64,000 nt of DNA from Dermatophagoides farinae (GCF_024713945.1 NC_134684.1:3286001-3350000), one strand, 5' to 3'. Positions 36,101 to 50,790 are shown, counted from the stretch's first letter. A program made the numbers and translations. Notes: generated by a model not told the origin, from the sequence alone.

Positions 36101-36945
36101 AAAGTTTTGCGCTATTTTTTTTCATTACAAATATAGAAAAACATTATTAACATTTTGGTGATCAATTATATGCAAATGGATGGTTAGTATGAACAAAAAA
36201 AAATTAATCGATTGTTAATTAGAATAAATAAAGAATAACGTTGATACTGTACCATGTTTTCAAATTCTTTATTTTTACTTTCAAGTAGAACAATTTTTTC
36301 CTTTGATTTGGTTAATTCTTTACTCAATTCTTGTATACGACTTTGATAATCATGTTCATTTTTGTTGAAATTTTCAGCCGTCGATGACGATGATGATGAT
36401 GATGATGATAACGTTTTGGTTGGTTTCTTAACACAAACGGTAAATGCCACATCGATCGGATCATCATCATTTTCATTATCATTGGTGATGGTTTTTTTAC
36501 GATCAAAATTTTCATTGCCATTATTAGCATCGTTTTTTGTATCGGAAAATTTTACACATTTCGGTTTCAATGTAAATGAAACCGATTGTGAATAATCAGA
36601 TGATGAATCCAATTTTAATGATGAACTACGTTGCGGTGTACGGAATCGTTGATTTTCTTTTTTTTTTTTCATTTACAAAAAAAAATAAAATAAAATTAAA
36701 CATGGCCTTAAATTGAATTTTTTTTAATGAAAAATATCACACGTACCTGATGATGATGATGGCTGTAAGCCAGTTGAATCATTTAACGATTGTTGTCGTT
36801 GTTGTTGTTGTTGTTGTTGACGATGTTCGCTGATATCTTTGTAACATTTTCGACATCTTGTCGGATTAATTGAATGTGCAATGAATCCTGTACAGCCGCT
36901 CGTAGTCGAAATATTACTGCTGTTGTTGCTGTTATTATAACTCAT
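30120..36945 (-). CDS. Large coiled-coil protein, MTCL/SOGA-like (microtubule cross-linking factor family)
   Basis: Eight exons on the minus strand: 36945-36747, 36656-36253, 36111-35184, 35113-34297, 34047-33384, 33213-32402, 32289-30324, 30263-30120. All phases agree, giving 1977 residues. The N terminus has a Cys motif (CTGFIAHSINPTRCRKCYKD, residues 18-37) and a Gln run, then a Ser-rich segment with nine Ser in a row. From about residue 200 to 1680 the sequence is almost continuous heptad coiled coil. The blocks LFEQEANILRQKM, LYEQEMIVLRRKTDELE and EQLKFSEEETRTTRKKL resemble the repeated EEEAN-L-RK signature of SOGA/MTCL proteins, which in vertebrates bind and cross-link microtubules. The C-terminal 300 residues are Ser-rich and basic with SLDQQLRG and a KIKIYRTETNV end. 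The coiled-coil structure is certain; the family name is moderately sure. Confidence 0.8.
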
Positions 36946-39900
36946 TCTGCTGCATGGCTTGGTGGCTAATTTTTGTTACACACTACTGGGGGGGGGCTTT
37001 GTCAAAGATAATTACGACAACAACGGCAACAATTTCCGTATGATGATGATGATGATTGTCGTTGTATGATTATCGTGATTGTTATTGCGACATTAGAACA
37101 ATTTGTGTATTGTCGAATAGTAAATTCCAAATACACCCACAACTATTCGTGATAAACAAGTATATATAGATGAATGGTGAGAATTTTTTTCTTTAAAGAT
37201 TAAAATGAAAAAAAATCGATGACACAATAACAAAAGAATTTCGTTTCGTTGTTTTTTTTTCTTTGAATCCAATGCATTCATTTCATTCCGGTTGTCGGTA
37301 TATCATTGTAGAATGACATCAAACACATACAATTCTGTTGAATTCTTGTGGTTGAATCAAAAAAAATTTTTTTTTCCATTATAATAACAAAAATTCTGGA
37401 ATCGATTCGAATTCGTTGGAATTTGTCGATACCGTACACACACACATATTTCGAAAACACAATACCATGTGCATGTATGTGTGTGTGTGTTTATTTGATG
37501 CTAATTAAAATCGACAAAACAACGGTCGTATGGAATCTGATAATCAGATAGTTACAAGACAAGAGAAAAAAATTGTTTTTTTTTCTGTTATGAAAAGAAT
37601 TCAATTCAATTCAATTTTCAATTCAATTGAGCGCCTACGCGTCACAAGAATATTCTGAATGAAAACAAAATTCTTAAAGAGATTAAGAACATGAATATAA
37701 TGGCAATGCCAATGACGATGATGATGATAATAATAAGGGCGTACTGTTACCAGGAACAAAATTGATATCGACGACATTATTTTCGAATCACTATTATCAT
37801 CATCATCATCATCATAATTATAGCATATATATATTCGGTATATTTTGATGATTTTGTTTCAGTACATTCGTTTTGTTTTGTTTTTATAATAGTGGTGGCA
37901 TTTGTTGTTGATGTTATTCATGATGATCATCATCATATGATTGCTTTGTATTTTGTAGTTTCGGCATCGGATTTTTTTTTTTTTTTTTTTTTTTTGGCAG
38001 CTTTCTCGCATAACTGGAATCCAATGAATATACAAAAGTTGAATTGGCACAGTTTGACTATAACCTAATTTTTTTTTTGTTCATACATCTAAGCATTCTT
38101 TTTTTTCTCCAATCTCTCATTCTCACTTGAAGTCAAGAACGATATATTCATGGTGGTATTGTTAGAAATAGAATTTAAAAAATGAATTGTATATATGGAA
38201 TATTGGATGGATATCATTTCTGATGATAACGAATGTGTTTTCATCATAATGATGATGATGATGATGTATTATTATGATATTTATGAATGAATTACCCGAA
38301 TGTAAGAATTTATCGCCATCTATGGATTATACATTCGTTCGTTCGAATATTTATATTTTTTTACTAATTCGTTGACGCATCATCATTTTTGGACAAAATC
38401 AAAGAAAAATTATCAATTTTCAAGTATTTTATAATACATTTTTATTATTTCATAATTTTTATTATTATAAATATAATGATAATATTAGTAATTCTTATAA
38501 TTTTTTTTTGTTTTGTTTGTTTTGTTTTGTTTTGTTTGTTTTTGTTTCCTTTTCATTTCACTTGTTCAGTTGATGATTTCAATTTCAATGATTTTTGTTT
38601 TTTTTTAATGATCTGATTCTGATGATGATTGATGAAAAATTTTTGTCAATTTGATAATGTTGTCGTTTTTAATGTCTTTTTTTTATCTGTGTGTGTGTGT
38701 GTGTGTGTTTGGAATTTCTTTATTTTTTTTTTTGTTTTTGTTTTCACAAACACCACGTATATATCGTCATTGGCCAAAGTAATTTATTGTTTCTTCTATC
38801 TTCTTTCTTCTTTCTTTTTTTTTCTCGTTGAATTGATTGATGCTAAACAATATAATTGATCGCCATCTTTGTATTTTATTTTTTTTTAAAGATTTTTTTC
38901 TTAAGTTTTTGTGTCTCTCTGTGTGTGTATGTGTGTGTGTGTGTGTTTTCTTCATTTCGATTCGATTCGATGTGTATGAGATTGAATCGAAATCAAATTG
39001 ATGAATTATTACATTATCGAATGAAAGGGAAGTAGATGGTTCTGTATAATAATAAACATGAGTGAGAGATTGAGAGAGAGAGAGAAAGAAAGAGAAACAA
39101 AGCAAAAAGAAATGAAAAAAAATCGATGATTTCGGCGGTTGATTTTATTCTTGAGAATTCATTCATTCATTCATTCATTTTTTTTCATTTTGTTGATTTA
39201 ATAGATGATGATGATGATGATGATGAAGATGGGTGGGTGGGTAAAATTATAAATTAGAAAATAGATGATGAATGTGTTGTCATAGTTTAGTTGTCGAAAC
39301 AAAACAAAACAAAAAACAAAAAAAAAATTTCACCATTTCTGATTGAATGAAAGTCGTAATTTTTTTAGTGGTAGTTGGAAAATAGAGGAAAGTATAAAGA
39401 TGAAAAAAACCACCATCACCACCACCACCACCACCACCAATCAATAATCATCATCATCATTCATTCATTTATAATCCATTTAAAGTAAAAATTTTTTTTT
39501 TGTTGTTGTTGTTGTTGTTGAGCGAATAAATGCGCCGGGTGTTGTTGGTGGTAGTAGTGGTGAATATAATGAATGCATTTGGATGATGAAGATGAAAATA
39601 TTGATGACAAAAAGATAACATGTAATGTCATGAAATACAAATAAATGATGATGAATAAAAAGAGAATGAATTACATGGTAAAGTATTCATTTTTTTTAAG
39701 CCAGGTAATTTGTCTCTCATTTTTTCAGGATTCTTGTATGCATGTATGTATGGATGATGATGATGAATAATAAGAATCATAAGAATAATAAGAATAATAA
39801 GAATCATAATATAATTATAATAATAAATATATGACAGATAGGTAAATATATCATCATTTCATATAATCGTAATAAATTCAAAGAATTTTTAATCAATTTT

Positions 39901-41515
39901 TTAATAATATAATTATGGATGTGGAATTTTTTTCTTTTAGAGCATTGTTTGTTTGTGTGAGAGTGTGTGTGGGTGTGTCGGTGGTGTTTTCGTTTTGTTT
40001 TTGCCTTGGCACCAGAAATTTGAGGAAAAGAAAAATTGTTTATCTGTTTGTTTGTTTGTTTATTTGTGCACAAAACAATTATTGTGTTTGATGAGACTGG
40101 ACAGTCAATGTGTGTATGTGTGGGTGTGATTTGTGTTTCTATTTTCATTGTCTTTTTTTTTTACTAACCGAAATTTTATGATGATGATGATGATGAATTG
40201 ATGTGAAATGTATGAAAAAGGAAAATTATTTTCATAATAACAATATGTGCCCATTGTGTATACACATACATATGGTTTGTTGTTGTTGTTGTTGTTGTTT
40301 GTGTTTTTTTTCTGGTTCTTTTTCTCATCCATTCATCCAATTCCAATTTCAATTGTCCATAATGGTTGACCACTCATAATACATGGACAATAATATGTGA
40401 ATGAAATAAACAAAATGAGAAGAAAAAAACATATTTCTGCTTGTATCCATGGATCATCTCTCTCTCTCTCTGTTTATAGCCATTACTATTTGAAATGATT
40501 TATTGATTGCAAATAAAATAAAAAACATTGAAAAAAAAGTTTTTCAGTTTCATTTTTTTTTTCAATTCAATTCAACAAGGCTATAATTTTTTCTTTTTTA
40601 AACTTTTGGTTTTTTTTTGCTTCTGACTAGAATGGTTTTTTTTCATATATATATGGGGACAAAAATTATTCTTTGAAAAAGAATCACCCTTCACAACTGT
40701 CCAACAACAACAACAACAACAACAACAACATATTCTCATATATGAACAAAACACAATGATGACACACACAATGAAGAAGAAAAAAAAATGAATGATGATG
40801 ATATCGGTGGCTTTCGTTATGAGAAAGTGAAAAAAAAAAATTGAAACTTGTTTTTGAGCACATTTTCCAAACAACGACAACCAGATTCATATACACACAC
40901 ACACACACAGATCATTGAAGTGAGAAATATGAATGAAAAAATGAATCAAGTGAACAACAAAACAGAAACGGAAGTGTTAACAATGAAATAATAAAAAGAA
41001 AATATACGATTCTAAGAATCTAGAATGTTCTATGATATTATGGCAATGACAAAATTTCATCTTTTTTTTCCAGTTTTATGGCCATCATGTTGTTGATCAT
41101 GGATTGCAAAATCTGATTTTTCTATCGAATTTCCATCGGTGTGTGTGTGTGTGTGTGTGCTGTTGTGCTGATGCTCGTGTCAATTACATTTCAAATCTTA
41201 TCGTATCGATATATTGATGATAATTTTTGATGTGATCAATGATTGAATGAAAAAAAAAGAATTTAAAAAAAGGCAATGATGATGATGATGACAATGATGA
41301 TGTGTTTTATAAATGAAAAAAAAATAATAAAAAACAATGATTTATATGTTATTTTATGATGATGATGATGTAATGAATCAAATTTTGCAACATATCAACA
41401 AATATAATAATAATCCACATATATATTCATAAATAACAATGAAACAAATATTTGATGATCATGATGATGAATTATTTAAAGTGAATTTCGTTGTCGTTGT
41501 CGTTGTTGTTGTTGT

Positions 41516-41549
<34 letters not shown>

Positions 41550-42586
41550 GTTGTGACATTTTGGAATATGAAGTTTTTTTTTATAATTTATTAAATGATG
41601 ATTACAACAACCAGAAAAAAAGAATGAAAAAAATTTTCAGGGCGGTTCAAAGTTGTATAGGTGTGTGTGTGTGTGTGTGTAATTGAATGTATAGTGTGAA
41701 TATTTATGAATTTTAGGCACTATTATCATCAATTTGTCATTTTCTTTACCATCTTTGTTTGTTTGTTGTTGGCGAAAAGAATTATTATCTTGTTTTTTTC
41801 ATTGATGAATTTTTCATGTTTCTTTTTTCATTCTTCTTCTTTTAATTGATTCGATTCGATATATATTTATTATATTATTACTATTTCCACAATTCATGTC
41901 TGCCAATTGTGCATATAGGGTATATGTAAAAAAAAAATGAAAAATTCGAATCATATAACCACTCAAAATCAATTGAACACCAATGAATATAATTGGACAT
42001 TCTTTTTTTGTTGTTGTTGTTGAATTCGTTGTTGAAAATAGCCATCCATCGATTAATTTAATTATTTTATTTTTTTGTATTAATGACATGATGATAATTG
42101 TTAATTAAGATTATGATTTCAATGATGATGATAATGATTATAAATATAGTGATGATGAATGAATGAATAACAATATTTGGCGATTGATTGGTATTTCGAT
42201 GATGATGATGTCAATGATGATGCCGGTGATGATGATGATCGAAATTTTTCATTTTGGTGAGTGTATTGCTCATTTTATATATTGCAATTAAAGTTGGTTG
42301 AAGAATTTGTTTGAAGAAAAAATAATGATAAATAAAAGAAGATAATAAGAAGTAATATATATTCAATATATATATATATAATAAAGTGATATCCAAAAAT
42401 AAAAAAAAAATTGATTTAAATATATGAGTTTTTTTTTTGGTGTGAAGAAAGTAAAATAAAAATGATTGACGCCATACAATTTTTGATTAATTCGAATGAA
42501 TTACATTGTAATGGTCAATTATGATTGATGATGATGATGATTATGGTAATGGTAATGAATTTTTTTTTTGTTTTCTTTATGAAAAA
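36946..42586. other. Long non-coding interval between the MTCL-like and RBM24/38-like genes
   Basis: 5.6 kb with no supported coding sequence. The left end should hold the MTCL-like promoter and leader, including a G run near 36990. The right end is the 3' UTR of the RBM24/38-like gene (TTTATT, minus AATAAA, at 42066, 41866 and 41587). The rest is dominated by ATG/ATC, CAA/TTG, TG and poly-T microsatellites; a long TTG/TCG array lies at 41491-41554. Confidence 0.6.
41491..41554. repeat. TTG/TCG triplet microsatellite
   Basis: About 20 consecutive GTT/GTC triplets; one of the longest triplet arrays in the probable RBM24/38-like 3' UTR. Confidence 0.9.
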
Positions 42587-43360
42587 CTATCCAATTCTTG
42601 TATCATTAAGATAGGCATTCGATGATGATGGTGTAATAACACCAGTTAAGAATCCATTGGTTGTATGTTGACCATTTAGATAGAATGCAGCAGCAGCAGC
42701 CGCAGCTGCTGCTGCTGAATTTGTTGGCGTCATTGTTGATGATGATCCACCGGTTGTTGATGATTGTGGTGGTGGTAATGGTGGTCCAGATATTCCTGCT
42801 AATGCATTAGCTGCTGCAGCAGCTACCATTGCTTGTTGTGCTGCGGCTGCCGCTGCTGCATGATGATGATGAGGATGATGATGATGATGATGATTTCCAC
42901 CGGTTGTACCATTATAATGTTGTTGATGATGATGATGATGATGATGACCAGAATTTGATGATGAACTAACTATTGTTGATGGTGGTGGCGGTGGTGGTGG
43001 TGGTGCAGCAGCAAATGTTGGCGCTAAAAATGTAGTCAATATTGTACCAGAATCAGGTGGATAACCTGATGGCGGAAATGGACCAGTTGTTCCAGCTGTA
43101 GCTGCTGATGCTGTATTAGGACCAGCTAGACCATAATCTGAATAGAAAGCGCTTGGTGGTGTTAATAATAAACCTGCTGGTGTTGCTGATGGTAAAAATG
43201 TTGCCGCAGGTGGTGTAGTTGCTGCTGTAGCAGCAGCAGCAGCTGCTAATGCTGATGATCCTGGATGATGATACATTATATGTGGTTGAGCAGGAAATCT
43301 ATATATATATATAAAGAAAAAAAAAATTCAAAAAATCAATATGAAAAGACAAAAAAAAAG

Positions 43361-43393
<33 letters not shown>

Positions 43394-46300
43394 AAATAAT
43401 AATAATAAAGAAACAAATTTGGGCGTATTTGCCATTTCATTATTTGACATTAGAAACAAAGCAAAAAAAAATGAAAGTAAATGTTAAAAAAAAAACAATT
43501 AATGCGGTAATTATCCATTATCATCATGGATTGATTATCATAATGTATGATGAAAAATTCTGGCCTAGCAATTTTTCTTTTTTTTTTCTAGCTTAATTAA
43601 AGAATCACATAATATACAACCTAACCATAGGTTTTTTTTTGCTTTTTTTGCTTTGTTTTACTTTTTTTTCCACTCAGGCACTATTGTGTGATTTATTAAT
43701 GATGTAGACTCGTACATACGCACGCAAATAGAGTATTCAGACATGTAAAAGCCACCAAGAATACTGAATCGGCTATTATTATACACTATGAATGAATATC
43801 TGTGATATATTTGGAATCTATAGATGAACAACGACAACAGTATAATAATGAAGAGGATAAAAAAAAATTGCTGAATCAAACCATCATCATCATCATCATG
43901 TATATTACAGCCAGCAGCATAATAATATATGATGATTGAACAACAACAACAACAACAACAAAATCGACCTAAAAATGATAATTATTATGATTATCATCAA
44001 TTGATTGTCAAGATTTTTTATTTTTATATTTATTTTTCGCCTTGGATTCACTTGGGTCCTATATATGACCGGTCCGACAACAACAACACCAACAACAACA
44101 ACAACAACAACAACATTTGGTTTTTCTGATTAATATATATTTACATAAACGGCGAACCAATCTGGTTCAATTAATAGCCATAATTACAAAAAATTAAATT
44201 TTCAACAAACAACGGATAAAATAAAATTTTTCACGTCTTTTGCCATCCAGATATTGCTGCATCGAATTAAACAATGGGATGAGGTAATATTTGAACTAAT
44301 GTAGTAGTTCCCATCCAAATTCAAATACTTGGAGTTTTCTTTTGGTGATTCTTGCCGTATGAGGCCGCCTATTGTCGTGATGGAAAACGACTCCTAGTCG
44401 ATTAACTAGCGCTGGTCGTTTCTGGTCAATTGCCAATTTTAATCGCTCCAACTGTTGACAATAAACCTCTGCTGTTATCGTATGATCCGATTCAAGAAGC
44501 TCAAAATGAACTACTTCTTGTATATTCCATCAAACTGATAACAATACTTTCTTCTGATGAAGCACTGGTCTGGGCATTGGAACTGGTGTTTGATCATGAC
44601 AATTATATTCTCATAGTGACATTATCGTAAAGTCACTATCCATTTTTCGTCACCAGTTATCATTCGGTTGAAAAATGGATCAACTCTATATTTCAGCAAC
44701 AATGAAGTGCAAATCATTATACGTTGTCCAAGGTTTTTCTTCAGACAAATTATGGGGCATCCATCTACCCAATCTGCTTCTCTTTCCCAATGAACGAATG
44801 AAGTTGATCATAAATTTTTCCTTCTCATCAATTCCAGTAATCATCAATTTCTAGAAGTGAGTCAGATCTCGATCTGTCTTCCAGGCTGTAATAGCTGTAC
44901 CATCTTGAAATCGTAAGAACCACCGTGAAGAACAGTACGAGAAGTGACAGCGTTTTCGTAAGTTTCGTTGATTTCATCAGCAGCTCTAGTTGCTTGGTAT
45001 TTCTTGCTTAAACCATCAAATGGCAAATGTTGATGAGCAGATTTTAGTTCTTTTTAAAAAATTTCAAAATTTTATTCGTTGTTGTTGCAACTGCTGTTCG
45101 AGTATTAGTGCTGAAATCGAAAATGAAAAACATGCTTGATTCAAATTTATTTTTTTTTTCTTCTGATAAAACGCTGATAAAATCAATTAGTCACTAAACA
45201 TGTACGATGAATATAGTCGAATGTTTTCAACAATTACCGTTAACATGTATGTATGAAAAGTAAGATATAGATAGATGATGACTAAAGTTCAAAGAGTTTT
45301 ACCACCACCACCACCCACCGTAGCAAAAACGTGGCGTGCATAGTAGTTGCAGTGTGGTCCATCCAAAATAAACGGTAAAAAAAATGATTCAATTTTGATT
45401 GCGATTCTATTTCCATGATGACTATTTAACATTGGTACACTATATATGGTTAATAATGGACACAGATTGGCAAAGATTTTTTTTTTCATTTTGCCGGGTG
45501 TATATTATATAAAAGTAGTATGATGATCATCAAATGGGAATGAGAAATATATATAAAAAAAGTAAGAAAATGTAGGATACAAAACCCAATGATGAGATGT
45601 CAATTTTTTTTTCTTGTTGTTCACAAAAAACAATCACATCTCATGTTGTCAAAATAAAGGCATATATATATTTACTAATAATAATAACAAGAGCCGGGCA
45701 GCAGCAGCAAAAACACAAAGAAACTATAGTCATTCTTTCCCTTTTTCTCTTTAAAAAAAAAAAAATTTTTTTTGTCTCAGCAAAAAAAAACAAAAAAAAA
45801 CGACAACTACAACGCCAATATCTCTCATCTTCTTCATCGTCGTTGTTGTCGTTGTCGTGGACAATGGCCAGCAAAAAAAAAAAGAAAAGCTTTTTGTCAA
45901 ATTAACCGATACTACTGACATACATGCAGAAAAAAAAATGGACAAAAGTTGAAGTTGTAAAGTTTATCGTGTATATACATCATCAGGGCCGGCCGAGAAA
46001 ATCGCGAGGCCTTGTGCAAAAATAGCTTGAAAAGTTGGAGCCGCGAGGCCCTGTGTTGTACAGCGGAAAGGGCGAAGGCAGCGCGAGGCCTTGTGCGGTG
46101 CACAGTCTGCACAGGCGCCTCGGCCGGCCCTGTACATCATCATCATGTTTTTGTTGCCTTTCAAAGAAAAAACCTCTCAGCACAAAAAAATAAAAACAAC
46201 AAACTAAACTAAACTACATATAACACACTGAATAATGAATTCTCTCGAGTATCAGTCATAGATAAAAAAAACATCGAACACATTTTTTTTTATTTTGGTC

Positions 46301-49300
46301 AAACAATTCATTCGATTTCGATGTTTTGTTGTTGTTGTTGTTGTTAAAAAACTTTTTCATTGTCTCGTTATATATTCTTTGATGAAAGAATCTTTTGGAT
46401 TGACGAATAGAAAAAAAATTAAAGAAATTAAGAAAAAAATCGGAAAATCATCAAAATATTGTTCAAGTTGATGATGATGATGATGATGATGAAAACATGA
46501 ACATGAACATGGACATGGACATGGTAACATCTTGGTCTGTGGATAGATCAAGAAAAGGAACGAAAAAAAAAATCTCATCGAATCCAATAATTAAACAATG
46601 TATGGGCAAAAAAAAATGCTGTGAAAAATGTAAAGTGTCGGAAGTGTGAATTCATTCAAAAGATTCATGTGATAATAATTGTGCATCGATCATCATCCTC
46701 ATCATCATCATCATGTCTTGAGTTAATGATGGGCGTCTAGCTGATGATGGTGATGGTTATTATCTTTTTTTTCTCTTCTTTTTCTCATAAAATGATTATG
46801 ATCATCAAACGTTCTTTAAAAAAAAAACGATAAACGTCGGAAGACCAAAAAAAAAATCCGGAAAAAAAACGAATGAAAATTACAATGGCTCTGAAGCCAT
46901 TGATGATGATGATGATGATGAACAAATCGATCAAAATATAGCCGGTAAAATGGTCTATTTTGTCCGGATATGACCGTCCAAATAATTGTTTGATGTGTGA
47001 TGAAAAAGCAATCGATGACAATCAAATTCCAACCAAAAAAAAAAAAAAAAAATCCATCACCAAATAACATTAGACCAAATCAATGTTAGAAAAAAAAATT
47101 CACTAGAACCAACAAGAATTCTTTGATAAATCGATTATATTAATGATAATCAATATAATTCCCCCCCAAAAAAAAGTAATTTTAAATACTAGGAAGAAAT
47201 TTGTTTTTTTTTTGGTTCTTCTTGTTTCAGTAAATGATGAATAAACAGAATTTTTTTTTTCGTTTCTATACAGCAAATTCAATTGATGAGCATTATTCAC
47301 TTTTATTTTATTCCAAAATTCCATCATAACATTATTGCAGTGGATCATTTGGATTCTTCTTGGTTTTTTTTATTCTTTTTTTTCATTTTACTTTCATCCC
47401 ATTTCGTTAGAAGTTCATTCAAGTTGCCATTCTTTTATTTCATCAAATTTTTTTTTTATTTCTGTCGTTTCACATTGAATTCATTTCCATCATCAGAAAA
47501 ATGATGATGGAAATGAGAGAGAGAGAGAGAAGGAATATTATTCTCAAAAGACTCATTCAAGAATAATAAAGAATAAAGAAATGAAAAAAAACCTTTGCCA
47601 TCAAGGCCTGACATACACGCAAATACACACAAACACACACACCCAACCCCCTGGGTAGTAGAATCAAAATGGGCAATTTTTTTTCTCTTTCGTTGGTTGG
47701 TTGGCTGGTTGTTGTTGTTATTGTCATTTTTTCCCACCATCCACAGTGGTTGGTTGTATGAGAGAGATAGAGAGAGACAGAAAGAATTAAGTCAGCAAAA
47801 AGTCAACTTAATTTTGGAAAAAACGAAGAAGAAAATAGATGGTAAAAAAAAAGTTTTTTTAATGAAATGAGAAAAAAAAATTCCTATATATATAAATAAT
47901 ATGATGATGATTTAGAAGCATAAAAAAAACAAATTGTTATCATCGTACAACAATAACAACAACAACAACGACGACGACGACGACAACAACAACAACAACA
48001 ACAACTATAACAACAACAACAACAACGGCTGGTAAATAGCATCGCAAATTGAATCACCGTATGATATTAGAATCTTATATGTTTTCATCATTCATTGCAT
48101 AATGCATGGAATAGAATTAAATAAACTAACCAGCAAACGAACGAACGAATGAATGAAGGAAAAAAAGAATCTTCCTGAAAAAAAAACAACAACAACAACA
48201 AGAATTGGAGCATTTTTAAAATTTGATTTCAATTAAAGATTCTGATAGAATATAATGAAAAGCAGGAGAAAATTTCCAAAATCAATAAAAAAAGAGGAAA
48301 AAAATTCCATGGAAATGAAAGAACAAATTTTTTTTTCTCGTGTTTCATAATGACGATGAACAAGATGAATGAAAAATTTTCTTTCTGATTCTGATTTTTA
48401 AAGTTTATTTACATACCCAAATTGTGATCCATGTCCAAATGCTGTACCGGTTGAATTTGGAAATGTTGGATAAGGACCACCACCAGTGGATACAGCTGCA
48501 ATTGCATTTCTGGTTAGCGATGAAAATGGAAAACCTATATAAATGACGAAATGAAACAAACAAAAAAAATTTTCATGAGAATAAATTCAACAGAAAAAAA
48601 GAAAAAGAGAAAAATTTTTCAATGCACAAAATTCGGTTGAATTTAATTACAACGATGAATAATGTTGATGATAATGGTGATGAAGACAAAAGACGAAGAA
48701 AAAAAACACATCAATATGTGTGTGTGTATCAAATTTCATGAATCCGAATCTTACCTTTCTCACATTTATTATTGTTTGAATGACTTGGTTGACTAGCAAA
48801 TACAAAAAAAAAATCGTTATTTGCCAGTATTATAATCATCATCGCGTTAAAACTCTGAGAATGTCTGAACAAGAGACAGAAAGGGAAAAATTTTTTTTTG
48901 TGGGGGATGGTGGTTGTGGATCTAAAATCATTTGTCATCGTTATCCTTTTGTCGTTGTCATTATCATCATCATCATATACATGTGTGTGATATGAGAAGC
49001 ATCATGAATTGTAGTCTGCGTGTGTGTGTGTGTGTAAACTACATGGAACCAAAAAAAAAAAGTGTTTAGGATATGTTTATCTGCGAAACTAAGACATTAT
49101 ATCATATTCAAAAAAAAAAAAAAAAAAAAAAAAAAAAGAAAAACCAGCCAGCCAGCCAGCCAGCTAGTCATTAAATTATGAGTTTCAACTGTAGTAGATC
49201 AGAATAAATTTGAATTGAACATAAAAAATGACAAGACACGATGGCGGCGGCGGCGGCAAGAATAGATTATAGTGAGAATTTCTGTCTTTTTTTTTATTCA

Positions 49301-50759
49301 CCATTTCGATAAGGTCAAGACGTCCGACAGATAAGAGTGAAAAAAAAGAAGAAAAGAAAAATTCTCTTTTTCAATGGAATAAATGTGTAATGTTTAACTC
49401 CAGACAACAACAACAACAACAAAACATAGTATAAATATAAAAGTTAAGGAAACAAAAAAAAATGAAATGCAGTGAAGCCGACAGTCGACAAGAAGAAGCT
49501 TTTCAGCGAATTTTCATTTTTTTTTATTTTTTTTGAAAAAAAAATTTTTTTTTCCTGCCAAATCGACCATTTTCTATCCAATACAAATGTATGCACAAAA
49601 TATAGACAAATAGCATCCATAGCCATTATATATTACAAAATGAGATCTAGCACATCATATACAATGGAACAATCATCATCATCATCATCATGGCCCAATG
49701 AATTTTTCGTTTTGTTTTGTTTTGTTTTTTCTTCATTCTATTGTCTAGTTTAAAAGAAGAAAAAATAAAAGAGTTATTCTTTTATTATCGTTTATATTCT
49801 GTTCGTATTCGTATTCGTGTGTGTGTGTTTTATATATATAACTTCCTGTTTGAACAATGTAACACATTTATTCTCTCATAATGAATGAATTCAATGAATG
49901 AATGAATGAATGAATGAATGGAGTGAAAACATTGAATTCAATCGGACAATTTGTATTTTGGATCAATTTTAGTTTTTGTATGTTTGTGTGTGTGTGTGTG
50001 TGTGTGTCATAATGATTTTTTCATCATCATCATCATCATCATTATTGTTTGAATGGTTGGTTGAATGCTGGTTGTTTTTTTGGAGGGGAGGAGGTGGATG
50101 GGGTACGCTAGTGAACACCAATGAAAAATCGCTACGAATTATCATTGTATTTATAAATTTGAATGCAACAAAGAAAAAAAAATTTTCTTTTTTTTGATTC
50201 TTGTTTTTGTTTTATTTTTGAATTAAAAGTTTTTTTATTTATTATTATATTCACATTGTGATGCTAAATGCCAAATGAAATTGAAATTTAAACGAGAAGA
50301 ACAAAAAAAAATTGAACAAATGAAGGAGAACAAAATGAACAAACAAAAAAAAAAAAAAAAAAATGCCAAGACCACAAATAGATTGCTATTGCTAGAGTGT
50401 AGATATTTTTATTCGCTGGTGAAAAAAAAACAATACTCCAGACTTTGTATGGAATTTGACAATAGCAACAACAACAACAACAAAAACAACAACAACAAAA
50501 ACAAACAACAACAACAACAATGAAACAAAAATTTTATTCAAAACACATCATCAACAACAACAACAACTATTAAATCATGTACAAAACAATAGTGGCCATA
50601 CTGACCCGAATTTTTTTTTTGTTTTTTTTTGTTGTTTTTGTTTGTTTGTTTCATTTCTTTGTCAATGTGTGTGTGGTCACCATTAATGTTTGGTTCACCA
50701 TTGGAGATGAAAAAAAAAGTTTTATTCAACAGAATTCTCGATCAAAATGGAATTTCTTC

Positions 50760-50790
<31 letters not shown>

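Larger units (their letters stand above)
43299..48416 (-). other. Last intron of the RBM24/38-like gene (5.1 kb)
   Basis: Donor GTATGT at 48416, acceptor preceded by a TATATATAG tract at 43299. It contains the mariner relic (about 44250-45045), the hAT MITE (45984-46132) and many microsatellites. No host exon was recognised inside it. Confidence 0.7.

Noticed and set aside
45912-46212. Four overlapping open frames on both strands
   Set aside because: They come from the GC-rich MITE, which simply lacks stop codons; none resembles a protein family.
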